Source of the DNA: Thermocrinis sp.
GTDB taxonomy: Bacteria; Aquificota; Aquificia; Aquificales; Aquificaceae
DNA length: 62,230 nucleotides
Reading direction: 5' to 3'
Assembly (NCBI GenBank): GCA_028276475.1
Contig: JAPYWH010000006.1
Span: 1-62,230 of the forward strand
Position 1 is the stretch's first letter. Every line of letters starts with the position of its first letter. This document shows positions 1 through 10,400 of the stretch, piece after piece. The position numbers and the translations under genes were made by a program. The notes below the pieces were generated by a model, which saw only the letters and a list, made by a program, of their open reading frames with translations, was not told where the DNA came from and made no database searches.

Positions 1-2
1 CA

Positions 3-1724
3 GATACCCTATGGATACCAACACTCTTGATAGTCCTGAGCGGTATATTAAAGTCCGCACAGATACCCTTTCACGTTTGGTTGGTTTATAGCATGGAAGG
101 TCCCACCCCCGTATCCGCCCTTATGCACGCGGGCATAGTAAACGCGGGTGCCATCATAGTAAGCAAGTTTTCCTTCTTGTTTGCTTACGACCTGTATGGG
201 CTTAGCCTTTCCTTCTTGGTGGGCATAATAACTGCGGTGTTGGGCTCCACCCTTATGCTGATGCAGAACGATGTAAAGAAGGCGTTGGGATACTCCACTG
301 TAGGGCAGATGGGTTATATGATGATGGAAGTGGGTGTGGGTGCCTTTGCCCTTGCCATATATCACATGATGGCTCACGGCATATTTAAGGCTACCCTGTT
401 TCTTTCCTCGGGTGGTGTTATACACGAAGCAAGAAAAGACCCCAACATCCCAAGGGACGAGGTTTACGACGCATTGATAAAAAAGGAGGAGCATTACAAA
501 GATACACCCACCGTGTTTTATGGAGCCATTACCTTGTTGATGCCACTTCTGTTAGTTTTGATTACTCACTACATCTTTGAGCCGGATTTCTTTAAATATC
601 AAGCTCCCCTCATACTTTTGTTCTTTGGCTGGATCGCATCCGCCCAGGTGCTTCTGAACCTTTTCAAGGTAGGCAGGGAAAAACCTCTGCTTACTGCCCT
701 CTTAGGTATCGTTTCCCTGTTTGTTCTTCTGAGTATATATGTCCTTATGTCCCATCTCCTTAGAGGCTTTGTCTTTCCTTACGAGGGTCTGCAGGAAAAG
801 ATATACGAAAGGGCATTCTCCAACCCTGTCCTTCTCGCACTCGGTATAGCCATAAGCTTAATTTTGGTCTTGGTGGGCTGGATACTCATATACTTTGCCA
901 ACAGGGAGGAACCTTTGAAGGTCCACCTGAGCCTTTATGCCCACCTTTCCAGGGAGCTTTACTTTCTAGACCTTTATAAACTCACGGGAGAAGGCTTTAT
1001 GAAGTTGGCACGCCTCTTATCCTTTACTTCTTTTTCTGCGGTGTCTGCTTATGGAATTTTCTACGCAGGAGAAACTTCGGAGAATTTCCCTCTGGACGCA
1101 CTCATACTCGCGTTCTTTATTCCCCTGTTTCCCATAAGTCTGATAACCTCTTACCTTATAAGAAGGTTTTGGATATACTCTTACCCCCTTGTTGCCCTTT
1201 TGGGTGCGATAAGCCTTGCGTTCATAAAAATACCAAACTACGAGTTCCTTTACTATCTTGCAAGCTTTACGCTACTTTTCCACTCGCTAAGGGCTGTAGT
1301 AAGCCAAAGCTTTAAGGAAGGTATTTCAGAGCTGTACCCTGCGCTCCTTAGCCTGATTTGGCTATCCAAGGAAGAAGCGCACTTCATTTTACTCCTACTA
1401 CCTTCCGCCCTTCTCTATCTTCTTGGCATTTACACTAAAAGGATGCTACATACAGATAGCTTTTATTACGCGGGTGGGTTTATAGAAAAGATGCCCGTCT
1501 ATTCCCTTTTGTTAGTGATCGCCTCTTTGCAAGCATACCTTACACCCCTTATGCTAAGCTTCTATCCATTCTTTGATGCACTTTTGAAAGCCAATATCCT
1601 ACAGACAACTCTGCTAATAACAGTATGGTTTATGCTTGGTGTAGCCGTTGCACTTTCTGTATGGAGACCATTGCACGGCTTGCCAAGGAAGGACATAAGT
1701 TATGCAGACCTTTTGAGGAGGTGA
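3..1724 (+). CDS. dabB: DabB-type proton-conducting membrane subunit (NuoL-like), 5' end missing
   Basis: This is the membrane partner of DabA in the DAB dissolved-inorganic-carbon uptake complex, which is thought to couple ion flow to vectorial CO2 hydration. The reading frame is open from base 3, so the gene starts upstream; the TTG at 27 is only an internal codon. The visible N-terminal part carries the proton-antiporter signature of NuoL/MrpA proteins (KSAQIPFHVWL, then MEGPTPVSALMHAG), followed by multiple hydrophobic segments. It lacks neighbouring nuo genes and is followed four bases later by dabA, which argues for DabB rather than complex I NuoL. The stop lies just ahead of the dabA ribosome site GGAGG. 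Confidence 0.85.
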   Translation, partial: DTLWIPTLLIVLSGILKSAQIPFHVWLVYSMEGPTPVSALMHAGIVNAGAIIVSKFSFLFAYDLYGLSLSFLVGIITAVLGSTLMLMQNDVKKALGYSTVGQMGYMMMEVGVGAFALAIYHMMAHGIFKATLFLSSGGVIHEARKDPNIPRDEVYDALIKKEEHYKDTPTVFYGAITLLMPLLLVLITHYIFEPDFFKYQAPLILLFFGWIASAQVLLNLFKVGREKPLLTALLGIVSLFVLLSIYVLMSHLLRGFVFPYEGLQEKIYERAFSNPVLLALGIAISLILVLVGWILIYFANREEPLKVHLSLYAHLSRELYFLDLYKLTGEGFMKLARLLSFTSFSAVSAYGIFYAGETSENFPLDALILAFFIPLFPISLITSYLIRRFWIYSYPLVALLGAISLAFIKIPNYEFLYYLASFTLLFHSLRAVVSQSFKEGISELYPALLSLIWLSKEEAHFILLLLPSALLYLLGIYTKRMLHTDSFYYAGGFIEKMPVYSLLLVIASLQAYLTPLMLSFYPFFDALLKANILQTTLLITVWFMLGVAVALSVWRPLHGLPRKDISYADLLRR

Positions 1725-1728
1725 GCCC

Positions 1729-4716
1729 ATGGAAAAGGGAAGAAAGCTGTACATAAGGTCTCTTGTAAATATATCCGCTGAGCCAATAGCATACTTTTGG
1801 CCTATGAGAACTTTCACGAGCCGGAATCCCCTCAGGGAGTTTGAAAATAAACCCTTTAAGGATGCCCTAAAGGACGGAGAGCTTTTGTTTGGAGGCAGAG
1901 GCTATCTCAAAAGGGAAGACTACAGGGAACTTTACTCCAAAGGCTACATAAAGGAACAGTTTCTAAGAGAAAGCATAAGAAAGTTCCTTTCCTTTGTGGA
2001 ACCTAAAGCGGACCTTCCCTACGAAGAGCTACTTTTTATCCTTTTGGTGGAGGACATAAAGGAGCCCACTTTAAACAACCTATATAAGGGAAAAATAGAC
2101 GAGGGAACGATGAACGCCCTGTTGGAACACTTTACAGAGGACCCAGCCCAAGTGTGCAGGGAGCTTTTGCTATCCATAGGTTTAAAGCACACTATACAGG
2201 ACATCATAAAACTACTAACCGGTAAAGACCTCTCCCAAACCATAGACGAACTTACAATAAAGACAGCCTTTGACTTTTTGGACGAAGGACAATCCACCAT
2301 AGACATGCCCGGTAGGAGTGCGGGCTTTTACAAAGCTTGGAGAGAGCTTGCAAAGAGTAACCTAAGGTTCTTCTTATGGGCAGGGAAAGGTTTAAAGGAA
2401 ATGGTGGAAGCCTTTGAAGAACCCGAGCCCGCCATAGAGTATGTGCTAACTTCTTTTGAGCTCCCCCAAGCCCTTTGGGAGGGATACATAACCCTTGAAC
2501 TGGCACGCCTAAAGGGCATAGTGGGTTTTATAAAATGGCGTTCTCACAACAAGTTTTACTACTGGCAAAAGGTCCATCCCGTTGATGTTGTGGATTACAC
2601 CGCCATAAGACTTTTGATAGCCAAAGCGGTAATAGATGCCAACAAGAAGGACCTTCCCTTTGAACCCACCTACAGGGCGTTGGAAGAGTTTTTAAGCAAA
2701 GATTATGCCAGAGCCTACCTAAAGCACGAGCTTGCCACAAAGAGATGCCCACCCCAACTTTGGGATCGTATAAGGGATTATCTAAAGAAGCCTCACGAAA
2801 AAGTAGAAGAATACACAAAAGCAAAGGCGGAAATTCTAGCAATTAGTCATTATCAGTTTCTGGCAAACTGGACAAAAAAGGCAGGCATAGATATAAACAG
2901 CATCAGCCCAGGGCATGTTCTTGAACTGGTAAAGGTTTATGAAAAGTTCAAAGAGGAAGAGGGATACATATGCCTCAGGGCACTTGAGGACACGCACATA
3001 GATAACCTGATAGAGTCCATAAGGTTATCCCAAGAGACGCAAGAAAAGCCCTTTGCCCAAGCTCTGTTCTGTATAGACGTGCGTTCTGAGCGTTTCAGGA
3101 GAAACCTTGAGAGCTTAGGAAGGTATCAAACCTACGGTATAGCAGGCTTTTTTGGTGTTCCCTTCGCCTTAGTAAACCTTCAAAAAGGGCACGAAGAGTT
3201 TCTGTGTCCTGTGATAGTAATTCCAAGAAATGTGGTTTTTGAGGTGCCCTACAAAAAGGGTGGAGTAGAAAAGGAAAAAGCCATACACCAGGTCCTCCAC
3301 GGTGTAAAAGACCACATATTGGCACCCTTTGTAGCGGTGGAGATGGTAGGGTTTGCCTTTGGCTTTGACTTCTTGGGAAAGACCTTCCTACCGGAGAAGT
3401 ATCTAAAGCTAAAAGAGTTCGCTTTCAAAGACCACACAAAAACATCCCTAATGGTAAATAAACTCTCCGAGGAAGAAATAGAACAGATAACACGATCTTA
3501 CTACTTTACGTTCATAAGGTCAGTCCTACAAGAACATCTTGGAATGCAGGATGTTGATGTAAGCCGGGTGTATGAAGCCTGTTTAAACGGTGCGGACACG
3601 CTTGATGAAAACCTGAAAAAGGCGGTTGAAATTCTGAAAAGCAAATACAAAGTGGACCGCGGTTATGTGGGGCTTTTCAAAGAAAGACTAAAAAACATAG
3701 GCTTCACAAAGGAAGAACAGGCATTTCTAATATCCACAGCCCTAAAAAGCATTGGTCTAACCAAAGACTTTGCTCCAATAGTTTTTGTGCTTGGACACGA
3801 GGGCAGGTCTGAGAACAACCCCTACGAGTCCGCCCTGGATTGTGGTGCCTGTGGTGGTGCTTCGGGTATTTATAACGCAAGGGTATTCTGCGTTATGGCT
3901 AACGACCCTGAGGTAAGGCGGATAATGGCTCAAAGGCATGGATTGGAAGTTCCCTCAAACACTGTATTTGTCCCCGGCATACATAATACCACTACCGATG
4001 AAATATTCCTTTACGACCTTGAGTTTTTGCCTGCGAACTACCTTCCACTACTTGAAAACATAAGGAAAGACTTTCAAAGGGCTAAGGAGCTCACCCTTAT
4101 AGAAAGAGGACAGTCTTTGGATGCAAAAAAGCCGGAGGAAGTTTACAGGAAAGCCTACGATTGGTCTGAAGTTAGACCCGAGTGGGGTCTTTCTGGCAAC
4201 TACGCCTTCATTATAGGCAGGAGGAGCCTTACGCGCTCCGCCAACTTGATGGGTAGAGTATTCTTGCACTCTTACGACTATCGCGTAGATAAAAAAGGTT
4301 TCTTGCTGGAAAACATACTGGCAGGTCCAGCGGTTGTAGGTCAATGGATAAACTCCGAATACTATTTTTCAACGGTGGATAACGAGGTTTACGGTAGCGG
4401 AAGCAAGGTTTATCACAACATAGTGGGAAGAATAGGGGTTATGACTGGTAATTACAGCGACCTAAGAACAGGTCTGCCCGCCCAAACGGTGCTAAAGGAT
4501 GGCAAGCCCTTCCACATACCCATAAGATACACGCTCGCTATAGAGGCGCCCTTTGAGTTGGCAAAAAGAACCATCAACAAAATAAGAAAGATAAGGGAAC
4601 TTATGCAAAACGAGTGGATAAACGTGATGATCCTTGACCCAGAAAGCGGAGTCTTTTATAGATACTTGGAAGGCAGTTGGCTTGAATATCTTAAAAAAGA
4701 GGAGGTAAAGGTATGA
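1729..4716 (+). CDS. dabA: DabA (DUF2309/UPF0753), zinc-binding subunit of the inorganic-carbon transporter
   Basis: A 995-residue cytoplasmic protein of the DabA family, which resembles a beta-carbonic anhydrase core embedded in a larger protein. The four expected zinc ligands are visible: Cys448 and Asp450 in CIDVRSERF, and His690 and Cys705 in HEGRSENNPYESALDC. That set matches the Cys-Asp-His-Cys ligands known for the family, so the active site looks intact. Length fits the family. The start has a strong GAGGAGG site overlapping the end of dabB. It overlaps the next gene (P-II-like) by ATGA, so dabB-dabA-PII form one operon that would supply CO2/bicarbonate to an autotroph. Confidence 0.93.
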   Translation: MEKGRKLYIRSLVNISAEPIAYFWPMRTFTSRNPLREFENKPFKDALKDGELLFGGRGYLKREDYRELYSKGYIKEQFLRESIRKFLSFVEPKADLPYEELLFILLVEDIKEPTLNNLYKGKIDEGTMNALLEHFTEDPAQVCRELLLSIGLKHTIQDIIKLLTGKDLSQTIDELTIKTAFDFLDEGQSTIDMPGRSAGFYKAWRELAKSNLRFFLWAGKGLKEMVEAFEEPEPAIEYVLTSFELPQALWEGYITLELARLKGIVGFIKWRSHNKFYYWQKVHPVDVVDYTAIRLLIAKAVIDANKKDLPFEPTYRALEEFLSKDYARAYLKHELATKRCPPQLWDRIRDYLKKPHEKVEEYTKAKAEILAISHYQFLANWTKKAGIDINSISPGHVLELVKVYEKFKEEEGYICLRALEDTHIDNLIESIRLSQETQEKPFAQALFCIDVRSERFRRNLESLGRYQTYGIAGFFGVPFALVNLQKGHEEFLCPVIVIPRNVVFEVPYKKGGVEKEKAIHQVLHGVKDHILAPFVAVEMVGFAFGFDFLGKTFLPEKYLKLKEFAFKDHTKTSLMVNKLSEEEIEQITRSYYFTFIRSVLQEHLGMQDVDVSRVYEACLNGADTLDENLKKAVEILKSKYKVDRGYVGLFKERLKNIGFTKEEQAFLISTALKSIGLTKDFAPIVFVLGHEGRSENNPYESALDCGACGGASGIYNARVFCVMANDPEVRRIMAQRHGLEVPSNTVFVPGIHNTTTDEIFLYDLEFLPANYLPLLENIRKDFQRAKELTLIERGQSLDAKKPEEVYRKAYDWSEVRPEWGLSGNYAFIIGRRSLTRSANLMGRVFLHSYDYRVDKKGFLLENILAGPAVVGQWINSEYYFSTVDNEVYGSGSKVYHNIVGRIGVMTGNYSDLRTGLPAQTVLKDGKPFHIPIRYTLAIEAPFELAKRTINKIRKIRELMQNEWINVMILDPESGVFYRYLEGSWLEYLKKEEVKV

Positions 4717-5066
4717 AGAGTGTAAAACTTCACGAGATGAAAAAAGTAGAGATAGTTGTCAGAGGAGAAGACTTAGACTTTGTGATTGACCTTCTCGAAA
4801 GGGCGGGCGTCAGTGGCTACACTATAATACACAACCTTTCCGGAAAGGGTAGCCACGGTTTCCACGAAGGACATCTCCTATTCAACGAAGAGGACACCCT
4901 TGTGATGGTTATTTCGGTAATGCCAGAAAGCCTTGTTGAAGCACTGCTTGAAGGCATAACTCCTTTTCTGAACAAACATTCGGGAGTGGTGTTTGTAAGC
5001 AGTGTTATGGTGAGCAGGGTGGAAAAGTTCGGTGATGTGCCAACAAGTGCGGGTGGAGGAAGTTGA
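4713..5066 (+). CDS. P-II-like regulatory protein of the DAB operon
   Basis: 117 residues with the P-II fold pattern: an early beta strand (KKVEIVVRGEDLDFVIDLL), the GVSGYTI turn, a T-loop-like segment rich in Gly/His (residues about 42-56), and a C-terminal VFVSSVMVSRVEKFGD that matches the P-II second signature region. Divergent P-II-like proteins are known beside DAB and other bicarbonate transporters (compare SbtB), where they sense nucleotides or carbon status; that role is inferred here from position. The start ATG overlaps the dabA stop and has GGAGGTAAAGG upstream. The classical uridylylation motif is not evident, so it is not an ordinary GlnB. Confidence 0.75.
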   Translation: MKSVKLHEMKKVEIVVRGEDLDFVIDLLERAGVSGYTIIHNLSGKGSHGFHEGHLLFNEEDTLVMVISVMPESLVEALLEGITPFLNKHSGVVFVSSVMVSRVEKFGDVPTSAGGGS

Positions 5067-5116
5067 GCTAACTTCTGGAGCTTACTAAAAGGTGCATAAC
5101 TAAAGAGGAGGAAGCT

Positions 5117-5236
5117 TTGCAGTCAGTCCTTTTAGATTTTGGTATATATGTCTGCATCCTTTTCAATGTGAGGATGACTCACACCAAACAGTGTGGTTTA
5201 AAATACTGCAACGATGTGGCTTTTTGCCCTTATACT
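5117..5236 (+). other. Possible short ORF (39 codons, TTG start) in the PII-tolC gap
   Basis: A strong AAGAGGAGG site at about 5103-5111 precedes a TTG at 5117 by six bases, and the frame stays open for 39 codons into the start of the outer membrane channel gene. The predicted peptide has Cys and His residues (…THTKQCGLKYCND…). A good ribosome site without any other obvious start nearby is the only support. It could be a leader peptide for metal-responsive control, a remnant, or chance. Confidence 0.2.
5168..5204 (+). promoter_or_regulatory. Promoter and nested inverted repeats ahead of the RND efflux operon
   Basis: A -10-like TAAAAT lies at 5199-5204, ten bases before the channel gene ATG, so the transcript would be nearly leaderless. 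Two inverted repeats abut it: GTGAG-N5-CTCAC (5168-5182), which covers the expected -35 position, and CACAC-N6-GTGTG (5180-5195). Such placement is typical of a repressor operator. No metal-regulator gene is adjacent. Confidence 0.45.
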
Positions 5237-6383
5237 CTTTAGTTTTAGCTTTGGGATAGACCTAAAAAATGCAGTGGAAAGCGCCTTGGAATATTCTCCC
5301 TCAATAAAAGCCCTGAGGGAAGAACAAAAAAGTTTTGAAGGGAAAACCTTAACTTACAGGAGTTTCCTTAACCCTTCAGTGGGCGTTAGCTTTGGAAATT
5401 TTGGAACCTCAAAGGAGGGCTTTAACAAAAATCCTCTTTACGGAATTTCTTACTCCCAACCTATTCTTCTTTATCCCTTAGGTAAGCTTTCAAGGGAAGC
5501 AACGGAAAAGGAAAAAGAAGCCTTTGGCTTACAGATAGAAAGGGAGAAAAACCAGCTAAAAGCAGAGGTTTATAGAAGCTTTTACGACGCCCTTTACAAA
5601 AAAGAGCTTTTGAGAATAGCTCAGGAGAACTTAAAACTTTCTGAAGAGCTCTACAACTTCGTAAAAAGGCTCTATGAGCTTGGAGAAACCACCAAGTTGG
5701 AGCTATTCAGGGCAGAAAGGGAGCTCCAAACTGCCAAAACGGAGCTTGAGCTGGCAAGGGTAGATTACCAAAACGCACTGAGGAGCCTCTCCTCTTTTGT
5801 GGGAAGGGAAGTGCAGGAGGTGGAAGGAAGGGTTGAGGAGCTAAGAGACTTAGAGCCCTTAAACCCAGAGGACACGCCTCAGGTAAGATATTACCAACTT
5901 GCCATAGACGGCGTAAGAAAGAACGTAGAACTGGAAAAATTCTACGCAAAACCACAGGTTAGAATAGAACTCCTTGGCGAAAAGGTGGCAGACAGAGAGT
6001 ATGGCTACAGGCTTCTTGTGAGCACCACTCTTCCATTTTTTTACAAAAGGGAGGGAGAAATAATACAACTTTTGGCACAAGCAAGCTCCCTAAAATACCA
6101 AAGGGAAAGGGAACTTATAAACACAAGGAGCCAGTATGAGGCAATCAGAGAGAGATACAACACTCTAAGGAGGGAGATTGAAAAGACCGAGAGAGAACTC
6201 CTACCAAGAGCACAGGAGGAGCTAAGCCTCGCAATAAAAAGCTACAAACTTCGCACCATAACACTCTTGGAACTATCCGACACAAAGAGGCGGTATTTAG
6301 AACTTCTAAAATACAGGGCGGAGCTTTTGATGAAGGCTCACGAGGAATTTTCCAAATACCTTTCCTTGGGAGGAAAACTATGA
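5214..6383 (+). CDS. TolC/CusC-family outer membrane efflux channel
   Basis: 389 residues with a short hydrophobic leader (WLFALILFSFSFG) followed by long alpha-helical, Glu/Lys/Arg-rich segments and two internally similar halves, the pattern of the outer membrane efflux protein family. It would form the trimeric exit duct of a tripartite pump. The stop overlaps the start of the fusion-protein gene by ATGA, and the pump gene follows likewise, so all three are translationally coupled. It is short for the family (typically 420-480 residues), as is common in thermophiles. The metal transported cannot be read from this subunit. Confidence 0.85.
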   Translation: MWLFALILFSFSFGIDLKNAVESALEYSPSIKALREEQKSFEGKTLTYRSFLNPSVGVSFGNFGTSKEGFNKNPLYGISYSQPILLYPLGKLSREATEKEKEAFGLQIEREKNQLKAEVYRSFYDALYKKELLRIAQENLKLSEELYNFVKRLYELGETTKLELFRAERELQTAKTELELARVDYQNALRSLSSFVGREVQEVEGRVEELRDLEPLNPEDTPQVRYYQLAIDGVRKNVELEKFYAKPQVRIELLGEKVADREYGYRLLVSTTLPFFYKREGEIIQLLAQASSLKYQRERELINTRSQYEAIRERYNTLRREIEKTERELLPRAQEELSLAIKSYKLRTITLLELSDTKRRYLELLKYRAELLMKAHEEFSKYLSLGGKL

Positions 6384-7405
6384 GAATTATTTTGCTTTTA
6401 TTCCTTCCCTTCTTGGTGTTTTCCCAAAGCATAAAGGTGGATGAGAAAACTCAGCAAAAGCTTGGTATAAAACTTTACACTTTGAGGCAAGAGGAAGTTA
6501 AAGAAAAACTCACTCTTCCCGCCACCGTAAGCGAATACGCAGGACTTGTGGCAGAGGTTTATTCTCCGGTCAGTGGAGTTATAAAAAAACTCTACGTGAA
6601 GGAAGGAGACAGAGTTAAGAAAGGCTCTCCCTTGGCGCTTATATACTCTCCACAGGTGGCGGACCTTTTGACCCAAATAAGGAACGCAGAAGTTAGGCTA
6701 AAGACCGCAGAAGAGACGCTTAAGAGGGAAGAGATGCTATACAAGGAGGAGGTAATTCCTTACGCCCGATACTTTTCCGCAAAGGTGGAGTATGAAAAGG
6801 CTAAGGGAGAGTATAGGGCACTTCTCTTGAGCCTACGCTCCTTCGGAGAAGTTGTTGGAGGTTCTGTTTTGATTAGGTCTCCCATAAACGGCTATGTGGT
6901 AGAACAAAAGGTGTTTCTGGGGAGTGGCGTGGATGTCTCAAAGGAGATGTTTAAAATTCACGGACATGAAAAGCTCTGGGTCTACGCCTATGCCCTTCCT
7001 GAAGATGCTATGAAAGTAAAAAAAGGAACAAAAGGCTATGTGCTGTGGCAGAACATAAGAGTTCCCGGCTACGTGGATTACATATCCCATGAGGTGGATA
7101 AAAACACAAAAAGAGTTCCCATAAGGCTCTTGGTGGATAACAGACAGGATCTTCTAAGACCCGGGCTTGGGGCAACGGTGGAGTTGGAGCTGGGAAAGGT
7201 TTTTGGCTTTTGGCTACCTGCGGAGGCGGTTGCCAACGTAAAGGGAAAGGATGTGGTGTTTGTAAAAACTCCAGAGGGTTTTTCAGTGGTGGAGGTGAAG
7301 GTGTTGAGAAGAGAAAAGGATAAAGTTCTTGTGGAAGGCTTAAAGACAGGAGAGCAAGTGGCAGTTAGCGGTGTAATATTCCTAAAGGCTCAGGCGGAAA
7401 AATGA
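6380..7405 (+). CDS. Periplasmic membrane fusion protein of an RND metal efflux pump (CusB/CzcB family)
   Basis: 341 residues beginning with a signal-type leader (RIILLLFLPFLVFS). A split lipoyl-like (barrel-sandwich hybrid) domain is visible around residues 55-80 (VYSPVSGVIKKLYVKEGDRV) and again near 165-180 (IRSPINGYVVEQ), flanking a helical hairpin, then a beta-barrel (around residues 235-275) and a membrane-proximal domain. This is the normal order for HlyD/CusB adaptors. It links the inner membrane pump encoded next to the channel encoded before it, overlapping both genes by four bases. No Met- or His-rich metal-binding N-terminus is seen, so substrate remains open. Confidence 0.85.
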   Translation: MRIILLLFLPFLVFSQSIKVDEKTQQKLGIKLYTLRQEEVKEKLTLPATVSEYAGLVAEVYSPVSGVIKKLYVKEGDRVKKGSPLALIYSPQVADLLTQIRNAEVRLKTAEETLKREEMLYKEEVIPYARYFSAKVEYEKAKGEYRALLLSLRSFGEVVGGSVLIRSPINGYVVEQKVFLGSGVDVSKEMFKIHGHEKLWVYAYALPEDAMKVKKGTKGYVLWQNIRVPGYVDYISHEVDKNTKRVPIRLLVDNRQDLLRPGLGATVELELGKVFGFWLPAEAVANVKGKDVVFVKTPEGFSVVEVKVLRREKDKVLVEGLKTGEQVAVSGVIFLKAQAEK

Positions 7406-10400
7406 CGAAGATTTTGAAGTTTAGGCTTTTGGTGCTTTTCTCTTTGGTGTTGATGGTCGGAGTGGGAATATGGAGCTTTTTGAAGCTTCCAATAGACACC
7501 TTCCCAGACCCTACACCCGTTCAGGTGGTGATCTATACAGAAACTCCCGGACTTTCTGCGGAGGAAACTGAAGTTTTGGTTACAAAGCCCATAGAGTCGG
7601 TGATGTCGGGGCTGAACGGTGTGGAACTTGTAAGGTCTGTAAGCTTGCCCGGACTTTCTTATGTTACGGTCTTTTTTAAGGAAGATACAGATGTTTATTT
7701 TGCCAGAAATTTGGTGTCTCAAAAACTCCAAGAAGCCCAAGCCCAAATACCTCCCGGCTATATCCCAAGGATGGGTCCAAACACATCAGGACTTGGAAAC
7801 GTGCTCTTTTATGCCTTGGTGGACGAAAGCGGAAACCACTCCCTGGAAGACCTAAAAACCCTCCAGATGTGGAAGGTAAAGCCACTGATAAAGTCGGTGG
7901 ATGGCGTTGAGGAGATATCCCAGTGGGGACCTGAAAGGGCTTACCTGATAAAGCTTGACCCAACAGCCATGAGCCTCTACGGAATAACCTTCCAAGACGT
8001 AATAAAGTCCTTAGAAGAGTATAACCAGATAGCGGGTGGGGGCTTTTTGATGTCTCCGCAGGGGGACTTGGTGGTGAGAGGTCTTGGAAGGATAAAGAGC
8101 ATAGAAGAACTCAAGAACATACCTATAAAGAAGGCGGAGGGAGTTTCTGTACTCTTGGGGCAGATAGCCCAAATAGAACCGGGGGAGCTTCCCAACAGAA
8201 GGGGTGCCTTTACTCTAAACGGCGAAGAAGTTCAAGGGAACATCGTATTAAAGAGGATCAACACCAACACTATGGAGCTTGTTTCTATGCTGAAAGAGAA
8301 AATAAAGGAAGCCCAGAAAATTCTTCCAGAGGGTGTGAAGATAGAAATCCTATACGACCAGTCTTATCTTACGGAGCGTGCCCTGTATACCGTTGAAAGA
8401 GCCCTGCTGGAGGGTATAGTGCTCGTGTCTATTGCCATAATGCTCTATCTTTGGAACATAAGAACCGCCCTGTTGGTGGTTCTCTCCATTCCTTTTACCA
8501 TGCTCTTGACCTTTATCCTAATGAAGCAAACTGGACTTTCGGGAAATCTTATGTCCCTGGGTGGTTTAGCCATAGGCATTGGACTTTTTGCGGATGCCAC
8601 TGTGGTTGTGGTGGAAAACATTTACAAACATCTCTCTGAAGCAAAAACCCGCAACAAACTTTCGGTGATAGCAGATGCGGTGAGTGAGGTGATAAAGCCC
8701 GTAAGCTTTGCCATAGCTGTGATAATTGTGGTCTTTTTACCCATCTTTACCTTTGAATCGGTGGAAGGGAAATACTACAAGCCTCTTGCCCTCACCATCA
8801 TATTCGCCCTTTTATCTTCTTTGGTGGTTGCCTTGTTCTTTATGCCCGTGCTCTCATACTACTTCTTGAAAGGTGGAAAAGAAGAGACCTATATATTTGC
8901 CAAGCTAAGGGAGAAGTATTTGGCTCTGTTGGAAAAAGCCCTTAAGATAAGACCAATTCTTATAGCCTTTGCGGTGGTTTCCTTTGCCTTTTCCCTCTTC
9001 TTGCTTTCCAGGGTAGGAACGGAATTTGCTCCAGAGCTTGAAGAGGGTGCAGTTTTGGTAAAGTCCTTTTTGGACCCGAACGTATCCTTGGAGGACGCAA
9101 AGAGAGTAGCCAAGCTCGTAGAAGAAACCGCCTTGCAGTATCCCGAAGTGGTCAGAACCTTTTCCAACATAGGAAGGGCGGAGGTGGGAGAGCCGGAGGA
9201 TGTTAGCTACATAGAAACCTTTGTTATTCTAAAGCCTGCTGCTGAATGGAAGACTTTTAAAAGCAGAGAGGAGTTTGTAAGCATACTCAGAGAAAAGCTA
9301 AAAGACGTGCCCGGCGTGGAGTTTAGCTTCACACAGCCTATACAGATGAGGATAGACGAGCTAATCTCGGGTGTAAAAGCAACGGTTGCCATAAAGATCT
9401 TTGGGGATGACCTACAAAAGATAAACGAGCTTGCCCAACAGGTGGAAGAAATCGTCAGGAGCGTAAAAGGTGCTGTGGATGTGGAAACAGAAGCCCAATC
9501 GGGAAAGGCACAACTAAGGATAATCCCAAAGATGGAGGAGCTAAAGCGGTATGACCTAACCACCGCAGAGCTTATGGAGTTGGTTGCCTATGCCCTTGGT
9601 GGAAAGGAGGTGGGCTACCTTCAGAAGGACCAGATCCTTTTCCCTATAGTGGTTAGCCTAAGGGACAAAGACTTAGAGACCTTGAAAAACCTCCCGCTTC
9701 TTTTAAAGGACGGAAGTTTGATAAGTCTTTCTCAGGTGGCAGACCTTGAAGTTGCCGAAGGCTTTCAAAAGATAAGAAGAGAAAACGGTATAAGGTTTGC
9801 CTTGGTGCAGTGCGACGTCTCCGGAAGGGACTTGGGTAGCTTTGTGAAAGAGCTAAAAGACAAACTCTCCAAAGAAGTTAAGCTTCCACCCGGCTACTTC
9901 ATAACCTTTGGAGGTCAGTTTGAAAACCAGGAGAGGGCTATGAAAAAGTTAGCGGTGGTAGTTCCCATCGCAATAGCCTTAATATTCTTACTCCTTTACA
10001 TAAACTACAACTCGGTAAGGGACGCCCTGATAGTTATGCTAAATGTTCCCTTTGCCACAATAGGCGGAGTGTTTGCTCTGTATCTTTCCGGCTACAACCT
10101 CTCGGTGCCCTCCGCCATAGGCTTTATAGCGGTCTTTGGCATAGCTACCTTAAACGGTGTGGTGCTTGTCTCTTACATAAAGAGCCTCTTAGAGGATGGC
10201 TTGCCCATCAGGTCCGCGGTGGTTCAAGGTGCCAGCAGAAGGCTAAGACCGATCCTGATAACCGCCACCGCCACATCCCTCGGATTGGTGCCCATGCTTT
10301 TGTCAAAGGGCATAGGCTCGGAGGTTCAAAAGCCCTTAGCCTTGGTGGTTATAGGTGGAATTTTTACTTCCACTTTGCTTACACTGCTCATTCTGCCCTC

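Noticed and set aside
3-1724. Complex I subunit NuoL
   Set aside because: Sequence family is shared, but direct linkage to dabA and a P-II-like gene and the absence of nuo neighbours favour DabB.
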